Shown here: in pieces, positions 1 through 8,288 of the stretch
Layout of the letters: every line of letters begins with the position of its first letter
Position numbering within the stretch: position 1 is the stretch's first letter
DNA from: Simiduia curdlanivorans
GTDB lineage: Bacteria > Pseudomonadota > Gammaproteobacteria > Pseudomonadales > Cellvibrionaceae
DNA length: 64,000 nucleotides
Reading direction: 5' to 3'
Assembly (NCBI RefSeq): GCF_030409605.1
Contig: NZ_JAUFQG010000004.1
Span: forward strand, 1,676,501 to 1,740,500
Notes under the pieces: generated by a model
Databases searched by the model: none
Seen by the model: only the letters and a program-made list of their open reading frames with translations
Told to the model about the DNA's origin: nothing
Position numbers and translations under genes: made by a program

Positions 1-308
1 AGTAGCGGCATACCGTGCACGACGCCGTTGCAAACGGATACCCAGCTAGCGAGTTGAAGTTTCTTGTGATCGGTGAGCGCTGGATAATAGGGCAGGCGCA
101 TAAATATTTGGGTGCGAAAAACTAATAGCAGCATCGCGAGCGCCAGCCAGCCGCCCCAAATCCACTGAGGTAGGCTATCCGCTGCAAAGGTGGCAACCAT
201 GCACAGCGCAACTGCCAGTGGGATAAGGGTTAGCCGGCCCTGTTGGGCTAACATCCGAATCAGTTCGGCCTCTATATTTTGCGCTTCCGGGGAGCCAGAT
301 CTTTCCAT
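1..308 (-). CDS. Partial N-terminus of a membrane-anchored protein, possibly a sensor
   Basis: The reading frame opens with ATG at 308-306 and runs off the left edge of the window, so only about 102 residues are visible. A soluble stretch (MERSGSPEAQNIEAELIRML) is followed by two hydrophobic segments around residues 33-48 and 51-67, then a charged segment. This layout, a short helix with an acidic start and then two membrane helices, resembles the N-termini of hybrid histidine kinases and GGDEF/EAL proteins in this class. The catalytic part lies outside the window, so the function is a guess. No clear Shine-Dalgarno was identified. The gene is transcribed in the same direction as the DUF2956 gene upstream. 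Confidence 0.6.
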   Translation of the reverse strand, partial: MERSGSPEAQNIEAELIRMLAQQGRLTLIPLAVALCMVATFAADSLPQWIWGGWLALAMLLLVFRTQIFMRLPYYPALTDHKKLQLASWVSVCNGVVHGMPL

Positions 309-621
309 GTATCGCTACTTGCAGGTGAAATCAAAGGTTGCGCCTGTCATAGCGCTTAAGAAGTTGAGCTTAACCTAATAAAGGTGTGGGTAAAAGTCGA
401 TTAGATGGGGGGGAGGGCGTGGTACATAGCGCTCAATATAGCAGCGCTCTAAGGTATCGACGCTGCCGTCTGGTTCCATGTCGCAATTGTTTGGGCCCAG
501 TGCTCGATTAAGGCAGTTGGGTAGCTGCTGACTTTTAGACAGAATGAATACACGGAGGCTGGTCGACAACCAGTATTAACGGAGAGGGCATTCTACGCTC
601 ATAGTTTCGAATGCATCGAAA
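309..621. other. Intergenic stretch with only a doubtful small gene
   Basis: Between the partial membrane gene and the DUF2956 gene there is no well-supported coding sequence. The only coding-like signal is the split small frame on the minus strand at 375-591. I saw no convincing terminator hairpin. Confidence 0.4.
375..591 (-). pseudogene. Possible small gene broken by a frameshift
   Basis: An ATG at 591-589 opens 18 codons reading MPSPLILVVDQPPCIHSV and then a TAA at 537-535. One base over, a second frame continues without stop to 375 with protein-like content: four cysteines in total, a CYIERYVPRPPPHLIDFYP tail and no low-complexity sequence. Joining the two frames with a +1 shift near 540 would give about 70 residues. 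I do not recognise the family. The alternative is a small ORF starting at TTG 569. Both the existence of the gene and the frameshift are inference. Confidence 0.22.
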
Positions 622-969
622 TTAATTTGCTATCTTGATTAAATAAACCCCGGCAACCAAGAAAAAAAGTAGCCACGAGATTGCCAGCAACGACCAGGGG
701 AGTTGCGCCGCCCTAGGTTGAGTGGGGTGGGCGTTTTTCGCTTCCGGCGTCACGGTTTCGGGACGCTGTTTGGCCTTCTTCAGAGCCTTATCTAATTCCC
801 TGGCCTTTGCCTTTTGTTGTTTTTTATAGAGATCAATGCCTTTTTCGATGCCTTGAGCAATTAGCTTGCTCTGTTCTTTGGTTTGCCCTGGGCGTTGAAT
901 CTTCTTGGTAATGGCCTGGGCTTCAGCGTTGGTTTTTTCGGAAATGTCGGCGTGTTTCTGCTTTGCCAC
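622..969 (-). CDS. DUF2956 family protein
   Basis: The 115-residue product has a basic, Lys/Gln/Ala-rich N-terminal half and one C-terminal membrane helix (about residues 91-110) ending in KIAN. The stretch RPGQTKEQSKLIAQGIEKGI followed by KKQQKAKARELDKALKK matches the DUF2956 family as I remember it, a single-span protein of unknown role in marine gammaproteobacteria. I chose GTG at 969-967 because MAKQKH is the usual family N-terminus and a GCAGGT motif lies just upstream. A TTG at 1020 would add 17 unsupported residues. The basic segment is probably cytoplasmic, with the C-terminus tail-anchored in the inner membrane. Function is unknown. Confidence 0.8.
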   Translation of the reverse strand: MAKQKHADISEKTNAEAQAITKKIQRPGQTKEQSKLIAQGIEKGIDLYKKQQKAKARELDKALKKAKQRPETVTPEAKNAHPTQPRAAQLPWSLLAISWLLFFLVAGVYLIKIAN

Positions 970-1049
970 TGAGGTACCTGCTGGGGTCGGTGTAGTTAGA
1001 TGTTTTGTGAGTTTGTTCAATTGTGCAATCGCTTATTGCGGTTGTACAG

Positions 1050-1104
1050 AGGCCGCCATAAAAAGACCAGGGCATCAAGGCAGAGCGATTCTCTGCCTTG
1101 ATGC
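1050..1104 (-). terminator. Intrinsic terminator of the ABC exporter operon
   Basis: A perfect 14-bp inverted repeat (1072-1085 with 1091-1104, 5-nt loop) lies immediately after the permease stop. On the minus strand it is followed some bases later by a TCTTTTT run near 1060-1066. Position and strand fit the end of the ABC operon. Confidence 0.75.
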
Positions 1105-1109
1105 TCGGG

Positions 1110-1871
1110 TTATTCTCGCAGCCGATAGCCGGTTTTAAATATCCAGGCAATGTAGGTGAGGCATGCGAGCATGAACAAGGACGTCATACCGACGCTTACC
1201 GCCACGTGCACGTCGGCGACGCCGTAGAAGCTCCAGCGAAATCCGCTGATTAAATAGACGATTGGGTTAAAGAGTGTCACCGTTTGCCAAAAGGGCGGCA
1301 GCATGTTGATGGAGTAAAAGGCACCGCCCAAAAATGTGAGCGGCGTAATGACCAGTAGTGGCACCACTTGGAGTTGCTGAAAATTCTTTGCCCATATGCC
1401 AAGAATAAAACCAAACAGGCTAAAAGTTACCGCCGTCAATATTAAGAAGCAGAGCATCCAGATGGGGTGCTCAATCTCGTAGGCAACAAAAAAACGTGCG
1501 GTTACCATGATGAGCAAACCGAGGACGATGGATTTTGTCGCCGCGGCACCCACATAGCCTGCAACAATTTCCACGTAGGAGACCGGTGCCGACAGCACTT
1601 CGTAAATGGTGCCCGAAAATTTCGGGAAGAAGATACCGAAAGCCGCGTTAGAAATGCTTTCGCCCAGCAGAGCGAGCATCAACAGCCCGGGTATGATAAA
1701 GGCGCCGTAGCTGATGCCATCGATCTCGCCCATGCGGGAACCAATGGCCGCGCCAAAGACGATGAAGTACAAGGATGTGGATATAACTGGCGACGCGATA
1801 CTTTGCATTAAGGTGCGCAGGGTGCGTGCTATCTCAAAGGTGTAAATGGCTTTTACCGCGTAAAAATTCAT
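1110..1871 (-). CDS. ABC-2 type transporter permease (YadH-like)
   Basis: The 253-residue protein has about six membrane helices and the ABC-2 permease layout, including the PGLLMLALLGESISNAAFG region and the LLVITPLTFLGGAFYSI segment typical of YadH/NodJ-type exporter subunits. The start ATG overlaps the stop of the ATPase gene by 4 bp (ATGA), implying translational coupling. Permease and ATPase should form a homodimeric-type inner-membrane exporter. The substrate is unknown, and E. coli YadGH is itself poorly characterised. The gene is the last of the operon, followed directly by a strong hairpin terminator. Confidence 0.9.
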   Translation of the reverse strand: MNFYAVKAIYTFEIARTLRTLMQSIASPVISTSLYFIVFGAAIGSRMGEIDGISYGAFIIPGLLMLALLGESISNAAFGIFFPKFSGTIYEVLSAPVSYVEIVAGYVGAAATKSIVLGLLIMVTARFFVAYEIEHPIWMLCFLILTAVTFSLFGFILGIWAKNFQQLQVVPLLVITPLTFLGGAFYSINMLPPFWQTVTLFNPIVYLISGFRWSFYGVADVHVAVSVGMTSLFMLACLTYIAWIFKTGYRLRE

Positions 1872-2794
1872 GCTTTCGCCCTCAATAGGTCAACGAAAAT
1901 ATCCTCTAAAGAACTTTGGCTGGAGCTCAAATCTTTAAAATCTATGTTGTAGGACGCCAGTTGTTTTAACAGCTCTGCGATGCCCGTGTGTTCGGTTTGC
2001 GAATCGAACCGATAGATTAACTCGTTGCCATCACTACACAGCTCTAAGGGTAGCGATTGCAATGCCTGTGGAATTTCGGGCAGTGGGGTTTGCAAGTGCA
2101 AGCGAAGTTCTCGCTTGCCCAGCTTTTGCATCAGCGCGCGCTTCTCTTCAACCAATAGAATCTCGCCCTTGCGGATGATGCCAATACGGTCGGCCATTTC
2201 TTCCGCTTCTTCGATATAGTGAGTGGTGAGAATAATTGTGGCACCGCGCTCGCGCAAACCTCTGACCATTGTCCACATGTCTTGCCTGAGCTCGACGTCG
2301 ACACCGGCCGTGGGCTCATCTAAAAATAGGATATCGGGTTCGTGGGATAACGCCTTGGCAATCATCACGCGCCGCTTCATGCCGCCAGAGAGCGTCATGA
2401 TTTTCGCGTCGCGTTTATCCCACAGGGAAAGTTGGCGCAAAATAGTCTCTAAATAGGCGGGGTTGGCTGGCTTACCAAACAAGCCGCGGCTAAAACTGAC
2501 GGTTGCATAAACACTTTCGAAGGCATCGGTACTTATTTCTTGCGGTACTAGGCCAATGCAACTCCTGGCGGCGCGAAAATTCGTCACCACGTTGTGGCCA
2601 TTAGCGGTAACCTCACCGTCGGTTGGGTTGACGATGCCACAAATGGTGCTAATTAAGGTGGTCTTGCCGGCCCCATTGGGGCCAAGTAAAGCAAATATTT
2701 CGCCTTTTTTGATGTCGAGGTTGATGTTATTGAGGGCTTTTAGGCCCGACGTATAGGTCTTGTTGAGCTGTCGAATCGAGATTGCATTGGTCAC
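1868..2794 (-). CDS. ABC transporter ATP-binding protein (YadG-like)
   Basis: The 308-residue ATPase carries all nucleotide-binding motifs in order: Walker A GPNGAGKTT (about 38-46), signature LSGGMKRR, Walker B ILFLDEPTAGVD and switch histidine in TTHYIEEAEEMADR. The C-terminal third (about 225-308) is the DUF4162-like extension found in export-type ATPases of the DrrA/YadG group. It is the first gene of a two-gene operon with the permease at 1110-1871. An AAGGAG-like sequence lies just upstream of the ATG, as read on the minus strand. Export direction is inferred from family, and the substrate is unknown. Confidence 0.92.
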   Translation of the reverse strand: MTNAISIRQLNKTYTSGLKALNNINLDIKKGEIFALLGPNGAGKTTLISTICGIVNPTDGEVTANGHNVVTNFRAARSCIGLVPQEISTDAFESVYATVSFSRGLFGKPANPAYLETILRQLSLWDKRDAKIMTLSGGMKRRVMIAKALSHEPDILFLDEPTAGVDVELRQDMWTMVRGLRERGATIILTTHYIEEAEEMADRIGIIRKGEILLVEEKRALMQKLGKRELRLHLQTPLPEIPQALQSLPLELCSDGNELIYRFDSQTEHTGIAELLKQLASYNIDFKDLSSSQSSLEDIFVDLLRAKA

Positions 2795-2866
2795 ATCATC
2801 TCCTTGCTATAGATGCTAACTGTGTCGGGTATTTGGGGCTGAATATAATGGCTTGCATTCAGTTTG

Positions 2867-4690
2867 TCACAGGCCATAGTCGCAAAAGCGGTCTGGTTGA
2901 GTGCTCAGGTGCGGGAAAACTTTAGTGTCGCGATAGGGCAGCTTCATGAACCCCGAAACGCCCAAGCCTTTAATATGGTGTACATTGTCTAATATCGTGC
3001 CGAGGCAGCGCTTTAAATCCTCCTCTTGGCTGGGGTCGCGCAGGCGCAGGTAGTTATGTATTTTTAAGTGCTTTTCTAAACTTTCGAAAATAATACAGCC
3101 GGAGTGGTGGATCTGGTTCATCTCGGTAATGGGTACCATGATTTCAGGCGGTAGCTCGAGCATTTCATCGGGATCGTCACCATCTTCAAAATAGGAGTGG
3201 GAGCGGGACGACTGGTCTTGGTTTTGCGTCGCCGGCAATATATCGAAGGTTATTGTTTGCCCTGGCTTAACAACGAAAGCTTCGTTTTCAGATTTTCGCT
3301 CGATGTGTAATGTTTTCCTGGCATCGAAGATGCAACTTTTAAATACGCCTTGTTTGTTAATCGCACGCCCTAGGTGGACCATATTGTTCACCGCCGAAGT
3401 AAACGCGGGAAGCAGGTGTTCATCGTACAAATTCAAGCTTGAATCTATGTGAATGCCGAGTTCATCCCAGTGAATCGCCAGCCCGCCCACCAGCGGGTAG
3501 CGGCCGAGGTGACTCACGGCGGTGACAAAGCCCTTCTCCGTATCGCCCATGCCGCTGAGAAAATTTTTGTAGTACTTATCGAGTTCTGTCGGATCTATAG
3601 AGGAGAAACGCTCGTCGTCCATTTCGCGCCGTAGAAAAGATTTCCGCGAACTGTATACCACCGTGTCTACTTCGTGCTGCTTGGGGTAACTTGTGATGGG
3701 CAGGAGTGCAACGTCGTCGTTGTTTGATACATCGAGGTTGCGGCTGGTCACAATATTTTTCATGTGGCGCATGTTTTTGAGAAAATAATCGCCAGCTTTA
3801 TCGCGTAACACTTTGTCGCTGCTAAGTAGGTGCGTAAGGGTTCGCGCAAATTCGCGGGGCAGCCCTAGGGATGTTGGGGTAATGACCTGCTGACCAAAGC
3901 GGCTGGATTGGCCCGACGCCAGTGCGTACAAACTGCCCGCGGCACCTTGCTCGTCGAACCTCGGTGAAGACAAGCCGCCATTGAGTTGCTCTTCGCCAAT
4001 AAAATAGATGTCGCCAAGCTTGGCGTTGGTTTGTTGTAAGTCGCTCGAGAGCGCGCTCAGGCCACCTTGGCTGGCGTGTTGACCTAAGGCATCAAGTTGT
4101 GCGTAGACAGCCGCGCCCCAATCGATCAGGCGCAGTTGTTCGGTGCTCTCATCCCACATCAGGTTAGACGGTTTTATATCACCGTGTACGATGGGTGCTT
4201 GATGGTGTTCTTCTGCATAGCTGCGCAATTGTTGCAAGATGTCGGCGAGTTGTGCGGCAATTTTTAAGATGAGCCGGGGTGCTAAGCGGCCGGTGCGGCG
4301 AGCGTAGTCATCTAGGTTGACGCCAGGGGCTCGCTCCATCATGAGAATGGATTGGCCATGGACCTTTTGGAACTCAACGAAGGCGGGTACGCCCGGAATG
4401 TTGACCTGAGACAACATATAACCTTCGTCTTCTAGCCGATCTTGGACGTGTTGGGGCAAGGTAATACGGGAAAATTTGAACACAAAATCGCGATTGCTAC
4501 TGTCTCGGCCGGCGAACACGAAGCCGTAGGCGCCCTTGCCAATCATGGTAACGCCTGTGTAGCCCAGTCGACGCAATTGAGCCTCGCACAGGCTTAGCCA
4601 AGACTTGAGCTTTTTCGCATCCCGTTGGCTGAGCAAATAGATGGACTGCTCTTCGTTAATATAAAAGTGCTGAAGGTGTTCGTGTTCCAT
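2867..4690 (-). CDS. Serine/threonine protein kinase with large unknown C-terminal region
   Basis: The 607-residue protein has a Hanks-type kinase domain at about residues 40-290: glycine loop GKGAYGFVFAG, VAIK-like lysine in FVFKFSR, catalytic loop VHGDIKPSNLMW (HGD rather than HRD) and metal motif LIDWGAAVY (DWG rather than DFG). The catalytic Asp, Lys and Asn are all present, so it is probably active. Residues from about 330 to the end show no membrane segment and no domain I recognise. The region is rich in His and acidic residues and includes an EDGDDPDEMLELPPE stretch. The gene stands alone between the ABC operon and a divergent membrane-protein gene. No partner phosphatase is visible nearby. 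Confidence 0.82.
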   Translation of the reverse strand: MEHEHLQHFYINEEQSIYLLSQRDAKKLKSWLSLCEAQLRRLGYTGVTMIGKGAYGFVFAGRDSSNRDFVFKFSRITLPQHVQDRLEDEGYMLSQVNIPGVPAFVEFQKVHGQSILMMERAPGVNLDDYARRTGRLAPRLILKIAAQLADILQQLRSYAEEHHQAPIVHGDIKPSNLMWDESTEQLRLIDWGAAVYAQLDALGQHASQGGLSALSSDLQQTNAKLGDIYFIGEEQLNGGLSSPRFDEQGAAGSLYALASGQSSRFGQQVITPTSLGLPREFARTLTHLLSSDKVLRDKAGDYFLKNMRHMKNIVTSRNLDVSNNDDVALLPITSYPKQHEVDTVVYSSRKSFLRREMDDERFSSIDPTELDKYYKNFLSGMGDTEKGFVTAVSHLGRYPLVGGLAIHWDELGIHIDSSLNLYDEHLLPAFTSAVNNMVHLGRAINKQGVFKSCIFDARKTLHIERKSENEAFVVKPGQTITFDILPATQNQDQSSRSHSYFEDGDDPDEMLELPPEIMVPITEMNQIHHSGCIIFESLEKHLKIHNYLRLRDPSQEEDLKRCLGTILDNVHHIKGLGVSGFMKLPYRDTKVFPHLSTQPDRFCDYGL

Positions 4691-4905
4691 GTGCGACCCT
4701 AGGTTAACAGCCTCAATCTTAGCTTAAGCGATCGCCAATATCCCAGCAAAGTGGTGATCTAGTGTTGATACTTGACACTGGGTTTGAGGCTTGCGTAGGT
4801 TTGGGCTAATTTAGTGGCTGAATTGTTGAACCCGGACCCGTCTAATGGCTTAAGATAAGCTATTTAATCCTCATCATATCTGTAACCCATAACGCTGGAT
4901 GCACT

Positions 4906-5556
4906 ATGAATTTTGTTGCGAGTATCACTGAGTTAACCACTGCAGGAACGGATTTGCTGTTGGCGCTTGCGGCGTTAATGGCTATTGGAATTTTACGCGC
5001 CAAGTCGCCACTGACGACTCGATCCTGCTATTGGCTCGGTATTTTTTCTTGTTTGGTTGTGGCGGCATTCCTAGGCGCCGTGGCACATGGTGTGGCGCTG
5101 CCTAATTCTGTGAAGGAATACTTATGGCTGGCTATCTATCTCGCCTTGGCATTGCTGGTTGCCCTATTTGTTGTGGCGGTGGTTTACGATGTGTTCGGCG
5201 CGCTGACTGCTCGGCGGGTCTTGCTGCCGATGATGATTATGGCGCTTGGCTTTGTGCTTTATGTGGCAAAATTTTCGACCAGTTTTCTGCCGTTCATTAT
5301 GTATGAAGTGGCCGCCATGCTGTTTGCGCTGTCGGGTTATATCTATTTGGGTGTGCGTGGTTTTGCCGGTGCAAACTGGTTTTCGCTCGGCATATTGTTG
5401 ACGATTGTTGCAGCCGGTATCCAGGCCACTAAGGCCTTATCCTTCACCTTGGTTTGGCCCTTTGACCACAACAGTGTTTACCATCTATTGCAGATAGTGG
5501 CGTTGTTGCTATTGCTGAAAGCGGTCTTGCTTAGCCGCGAAGCAGAATTAGATTAA
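4906..5556 (+). CDS. Seven-helix integral membrane protein (DUF6962/CREST-like)
   Basis: The 216-residue protein is almost entirely hydrophobic with about seven predicted membrane helices. Conserved-looking polar positions are GAVAHG in helix 2, KFS in helix 5 and the FDHNSVYHLLQ motif before the last helix. Paired His residues in such positions recall the CREST/alkaline ceramidase superfamily and the DUF6962 family. I infer the assignment from the motif pattern only. No signal peptide is seen beyond the first helix. The gene is monocistronic, divergent from the kinase gene, and followed by the 293-bp repeat. Confidence 0.6.
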   Translation: MNFVASITELTTAGTDLLLALAALMAIGILRAKSPLTTRSCYWLGIFSCLVVAAFLGAVAHGVALPNSVKEYLWLAIYLALALLVALFVVAVVYDVFGALTARRVLLPMMIMALGFVLYVAKFSTSFLPFIMYEVAAMLFALSGYIYLGVRGFAGANWFSLGILLTIVAAGIQATKALSFTLVWPFDHNSVYHLLQIVALLLLLKAVLLSREAELD

Positions 5557-6034
5557 GCTTGCCTTGAATGGTTTAGCGCTGTGACTTGGTGGTCGACGAG
5601 GATGCACCTATACTGATTTCTTTTTTTAGAAGGCGTGGTATTAGAGCACTGCTGTTCCACAAAAGCGACGCGATCATCGTTAGGCTTTAAGCCCCACAGC
5701 AGATTCGACATCTCGGCGTATATTTGGACATGAGTTTGGTGCCCGCACTAGCAACACGACGTGAATACATCCATGCAGTCTCAACACCCGCCCTTTGGGA
5801 CCGGCCCACAATGGCACATTGTGGGCGCTGCTATCGCTGCAAAGCATGCTTTGCCTATTAGCGATATCAACCTATGCGGGTGACGGTCGCTAGTGCGGGC
5901 ACCAAACTCCCCCGCGACATAACTGTGGGACAGCAGTGGGTATTAGACCTGTTTCTTGTGCGCCACGGAGCCTGAGTCGGCCTAGTTAAATGGCCAATAG
6001 AATACAGATAAAATTTTTGGAGTTAATGATCTAG
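5557..6034. other. Intergenic region occupied by a 293-bp repeat
   Basis: Apart from about 80 bp on each side, this gap is filled by repeat copy 1 (5646-5938) and its flanking direct repeats. A GGAG lies at 6019-6022. An ATG ATC TAG mini-frame (6026-6034) sits directly in front of the next gene's ATG. Confidence 0.7.
5646..5938 (+). repeat. 293-bp palindrome-rich repeat, copy 1 (MITE-like)
   Basis: This element aligns without gaps to the reverse complement of 21002-21294, with about 24 differences in 293 positions by my count (about 92 percent identity). Its ends are imperfect inverted repeats (5647-5661 with 5924-5938, one mismatch). Inside lie a perfect 21-bp inverted repeat (5732-5752 with 5889-5909), the palindrome GCAAAGCATGCTTTGC and a CCCACAATG...CATTGTGGG hairpin. 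The element is flanked by identical 9-bp sequences GGTATTAGA (5637-5645 and 5939-5947), consistent with target-site duplication. It contains no ORF of note, so it would have been mobilised by a transposase elsewhere. Confidence 0.85.
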
Positions 6035-6970
6035 ATGGACTTGAACGACATCAGGGTGGCAGCACAGCGTATTGCCGGCCAAGTACATGTAACGCCGATA
6101 ATGACCAGCCATTTGATTGATCAATTGCTGGGCTGCAAGTGCTTCTTCAAATGTGAGAATTTACAAAAGGTTGGTGCCTTTAAGGCGCGTGGAGCTTGTA
6201 ACGCCGTTGCGCAATTGAGCGACGCTGAGGCCAGCTGTGGTGTTGCTACGCATTCCTCGGGCAATCATGGTGCCGCGCTGGCTTTTGCGGCGAAAATACG
6301 TGAAATACCGGCTTATGTCGTTATGCCGAGTAATGCGCCGCAGGTGAAGAAGGATGCCGTTGCTGCCTACGGTGCGACGATTATCGAATGCGAACCAAAC
6401 TTGCCGGCGCGCGAACAGGGTTTGCGTCATATTGTCGCGACTACCGGTGCGCATTTTGTGCCACCTTATGATGATGAGAGAATCATTGCAGGCCAAGGTA
6501 CCGCGGCATTGGAATTACTTGAGCAAGCGCCCGAGCTCGATATGATCATGGCTCCGGTGGGCGGGGGAGGCCTATTGGCTGGCACCGCGTTGGCAGCCAA
6601 GGGCCTGAAGCCAGACATAATCGTATTTGGTGCAGAGCCTGAAGGTGCCGATGATGCGGCTAGAAGTTTTCACTCCGGGGTGCGAGTGACAGAGGTTGAT
6701 GCGCAGACCATTGCAGACGGGTTGAGAACCACGTTAGGCGCGACTAATTTCGCTATTATTCACGAATCCGTTGACGACATATTGACTGTGTCTGAGGCGA
6801 ATATTTTACTGGCCATGAAACTCATGTGGACGCGTTTAAAGTTGGTGGTTGAGCCTTCATCAGCGGTACCCATAGCCGCCATTTTGCAGCATAAGGCGCG
6901 GTTTAAAGATAAAAAAGTGGGTGTTGTGATCAGCGGTGGAAATGTCGAGCTTTCCCAACTGCCTTTTTAA
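6035..6970 (+). CDS. PLP-dependent serine/threonine dehydratase family protein
   Basis: The 311-residue protein is a fold-type II PLP enzyme. The Schiff-base lysine lies in GAFKARGA, the substrate loop is SSGNHG, the phosphate-binding loop is GGGGLLAG, and the C-terminal SGGNVEL matches the cofactor-ring site. Length and the FFKCENLQKVGAFKARG region fit the serine racemase, threonine ammonia-lyase and threo-3-hydroxyaspartate ammonia-lyase group without a regulatory ACT domain. The biosynthetic IlvA type is therefore unlikely. The precise substrate cannot be told from sequence. The ATG is preceded by GGAG at an unusually long distance (12 nt), with the 2-codon frame ATG ATC TAG between. It may be co-transcribed with the SDR gene 73 bp downstream. 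Confidence 0.88.
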   Translation: MDLNDIRVAAQRIAGQVHVTPIMTSHLIDQLLGCKCFFKCENLQKVGAFKARGACNAVAQLSDAEASCGVATHSSGNHGAALAFAAKIREIPAYVVMPSNAPQVKKDAVAAYGATIIECEPNLPAREQGLRHIVATTGAHFVPPYDDERIIAGQGTAALELLEQAPELDMIMAPVGGGGLLAGTALAAKGLKPDIIVFGAEPEGADDAARSFHSGVRVTEVDAQTIADGLRTTLGATNFAIIHESVDDILTVSEANILLAMKLMWTRLKLVVEPSSAVPIAAILQHKARFKDKKVGVVISGGNVELSQLPF

Positions 6971-7043
6971 AGCGATCAATGGCGATCGAACTCGCGGCAA
7001 CCACATAGTTTAATAAATTCAAAGACGGTTTTGGTGTAACGCT

Positions 7044-7871
7044 ATGAGTTTGAAAGGAAAAACATTATTTATTACCGGTGCTAGCCGAGGTATAGGTCAA
7101 GCTATTGCCGAGAAAGCCGCGGTTGATGGTGCGAATATTATCATTGCTGCAAAAACCGCAGAGCCCCATCCAAAGTTGGCGGGCACTATCTATACCGCAG
7201 CAAAAGCGGTTGAAGCGGCCGGTGGTCAAGCCTTGCCTCTGGTTGTAGACGTGAGGGATGAGATGCAAGTTGCCGCAGCCGTGGCTGAAGCTGCTAAGGC
7301 TTTCGGGGGCATTGATATCCTAGTCAATAACGCTAGCGCCATTAGCTTGACCAATACCGAAGCGACGAGCATGAAGCGATTTGATTTGATGAATCAAATT
7401 AACTATCGCGGTACATTTTTGGTGACACAGCAGTGTTTATCCCATTTAAAAAATGCCGAGAACCCCCATGTATTAACCTTGTCGCCACCGCTTAATATGG
7501 ACCCAAACTGGTTCAAGGGCCATGTGGCTTACACGATTTCTAAGTACAACATGAGTTTGGCAATGATGGGGATGGCGGCAGAGTTTAGCGATGCAGGTAT
7601 TGCCTTTAACTGTTTATGGCCTAAAACCACCATTGCGACTGCCGCAATTGCCGGGCAGGTGGGTGGCGATGAACTCGCCAAGGTGTCTCGGTTACCGGCA
7701 ATTATGGCTGACGCTGCCTACCAAATTTTTGCCCAACCGGCTAAAAGCTTTAGCGGTCATTTTCTCATTGATGAGGACGTGCTTCGCGGTGCCGGCGTCA
7801 ATGATTTCACTGCTTATCAAGTCGATCCATCACTCGAGGTTGAGCAGTTGTTTCCAGATTTATTTTTGTAA
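7044..7871 (+). CDS. Short-chain dehydrogenase, HSDL2-like
   Basis: The 275-residue SDR has the nucleotide-binding motif TGASRGIGQAI at the N-terminus, NNAS at about residue 93, and the catalytic Tyr-Lys in YTISK preceded by Ser in TLSPPLN. The PPLNMDPNWFKGHVAYTISK arrangement and the AKTAEPHPKLAGTI stretch are characteristic of hydroxysteroid dehydrogenase-like 2 (HSDL2) type SDRs, whose physiological substrate is unknown. The SCP2 domain found in animal HSDL2 is absent. It follows the PLP enzyme on the same strand and precedes a small membrane-protein gene by 21 bp. Confidence 0.88.
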   Translation: MSLKGKTLFITGASRGIGQAIAEKAAVDGANIIIAAKTAEPHPKLAGTIYTAAKAVEAAGGQALPLVVDVRDEMQVAAAVAEAAKAFGGIDILVNNASAISLTNTEATSMKRFDLMNQINYRGTFLVTQQCLSHLKNAENPHVLTLSPPLNMDPNWFKGHVAYTISKYNMSLAMMGMAAEFSDAGIAFNCLWPKTTIATAAIAGQVGGDELAKVSRLPAIMADAAYQIFAQPAKSFSGHFLIDEDVLRGAGVNDFTAYQVDPSLEVEQLFPDLFL

Positions 7872-7892
7872 TTTTTATCACGGATGGTCACC

Positions 7893-8276
7893 ATGGATTG
7901 GAAGTCGCGAATAAAGGATCAAGCGGTTTGGAAAAAGGTATTACTGTGGCTGCTATTGCTTTCAATCGCTCCCTTTGCGATTGAAATTTTGATTTTGGCT
8001 GACATAGTCGGTATTGAGCTTGCGATGGCGTTTTTTGCCTATTACCTAAAGGACATGGGGTTAATTTGGCAGGCGCGCATACAGACTTTTCGCGCCGGTA
8101 TTAGTTCGGGGTTTAGGTGTATGGCTTCACACGCTATCGGTCAGCCTCGGTTTTTGTTGCAACATTGCGCTATGAGCCTCACGTATTTTGTGCTGAGTGG
8201 CTCACTGATCTGGGCGTTGTTGGTTTGGTACCCGATTGTCATGATGGGTGGGTCGCTTCCGGTAACTGGCTATTGA
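7893..8276 (+). CDS. Small membrane protein of unknown function
   Basis: The 127-residue product has hydrophobic stretches at about residues 16-33, 36-52 and 90-115 separated by an amphipathic basic segment. I do not recognise the family. I chose ATG at 7893 because GGATGG precedes it at a good distance. An ATG at 7884 would add only three residues. It sits between the SDR and yaiI with a 12-bp gap to yaiI, so it is probably read in the same transcript. Confidence 0.65.
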   Translation: MDWKSRIKDQAVWKKVLLWLLLLSIAPFAIEILILADIVGIELAMAFFAYYLKDMGLIWQARIQTFRAGISSGFRCMASHAIGQPRFLLQHCAMSLTYFVLSGSLIWALLVWYPIVMMGGSLPVTGY

Positions 8277-8288
8277 ATGGGGTGACGC

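Noticed and set aside
5646..5938. Insertion sequence with its own transposase
   Set aside because: 293 bp is too short and no transposase-like frame is present on either strand.
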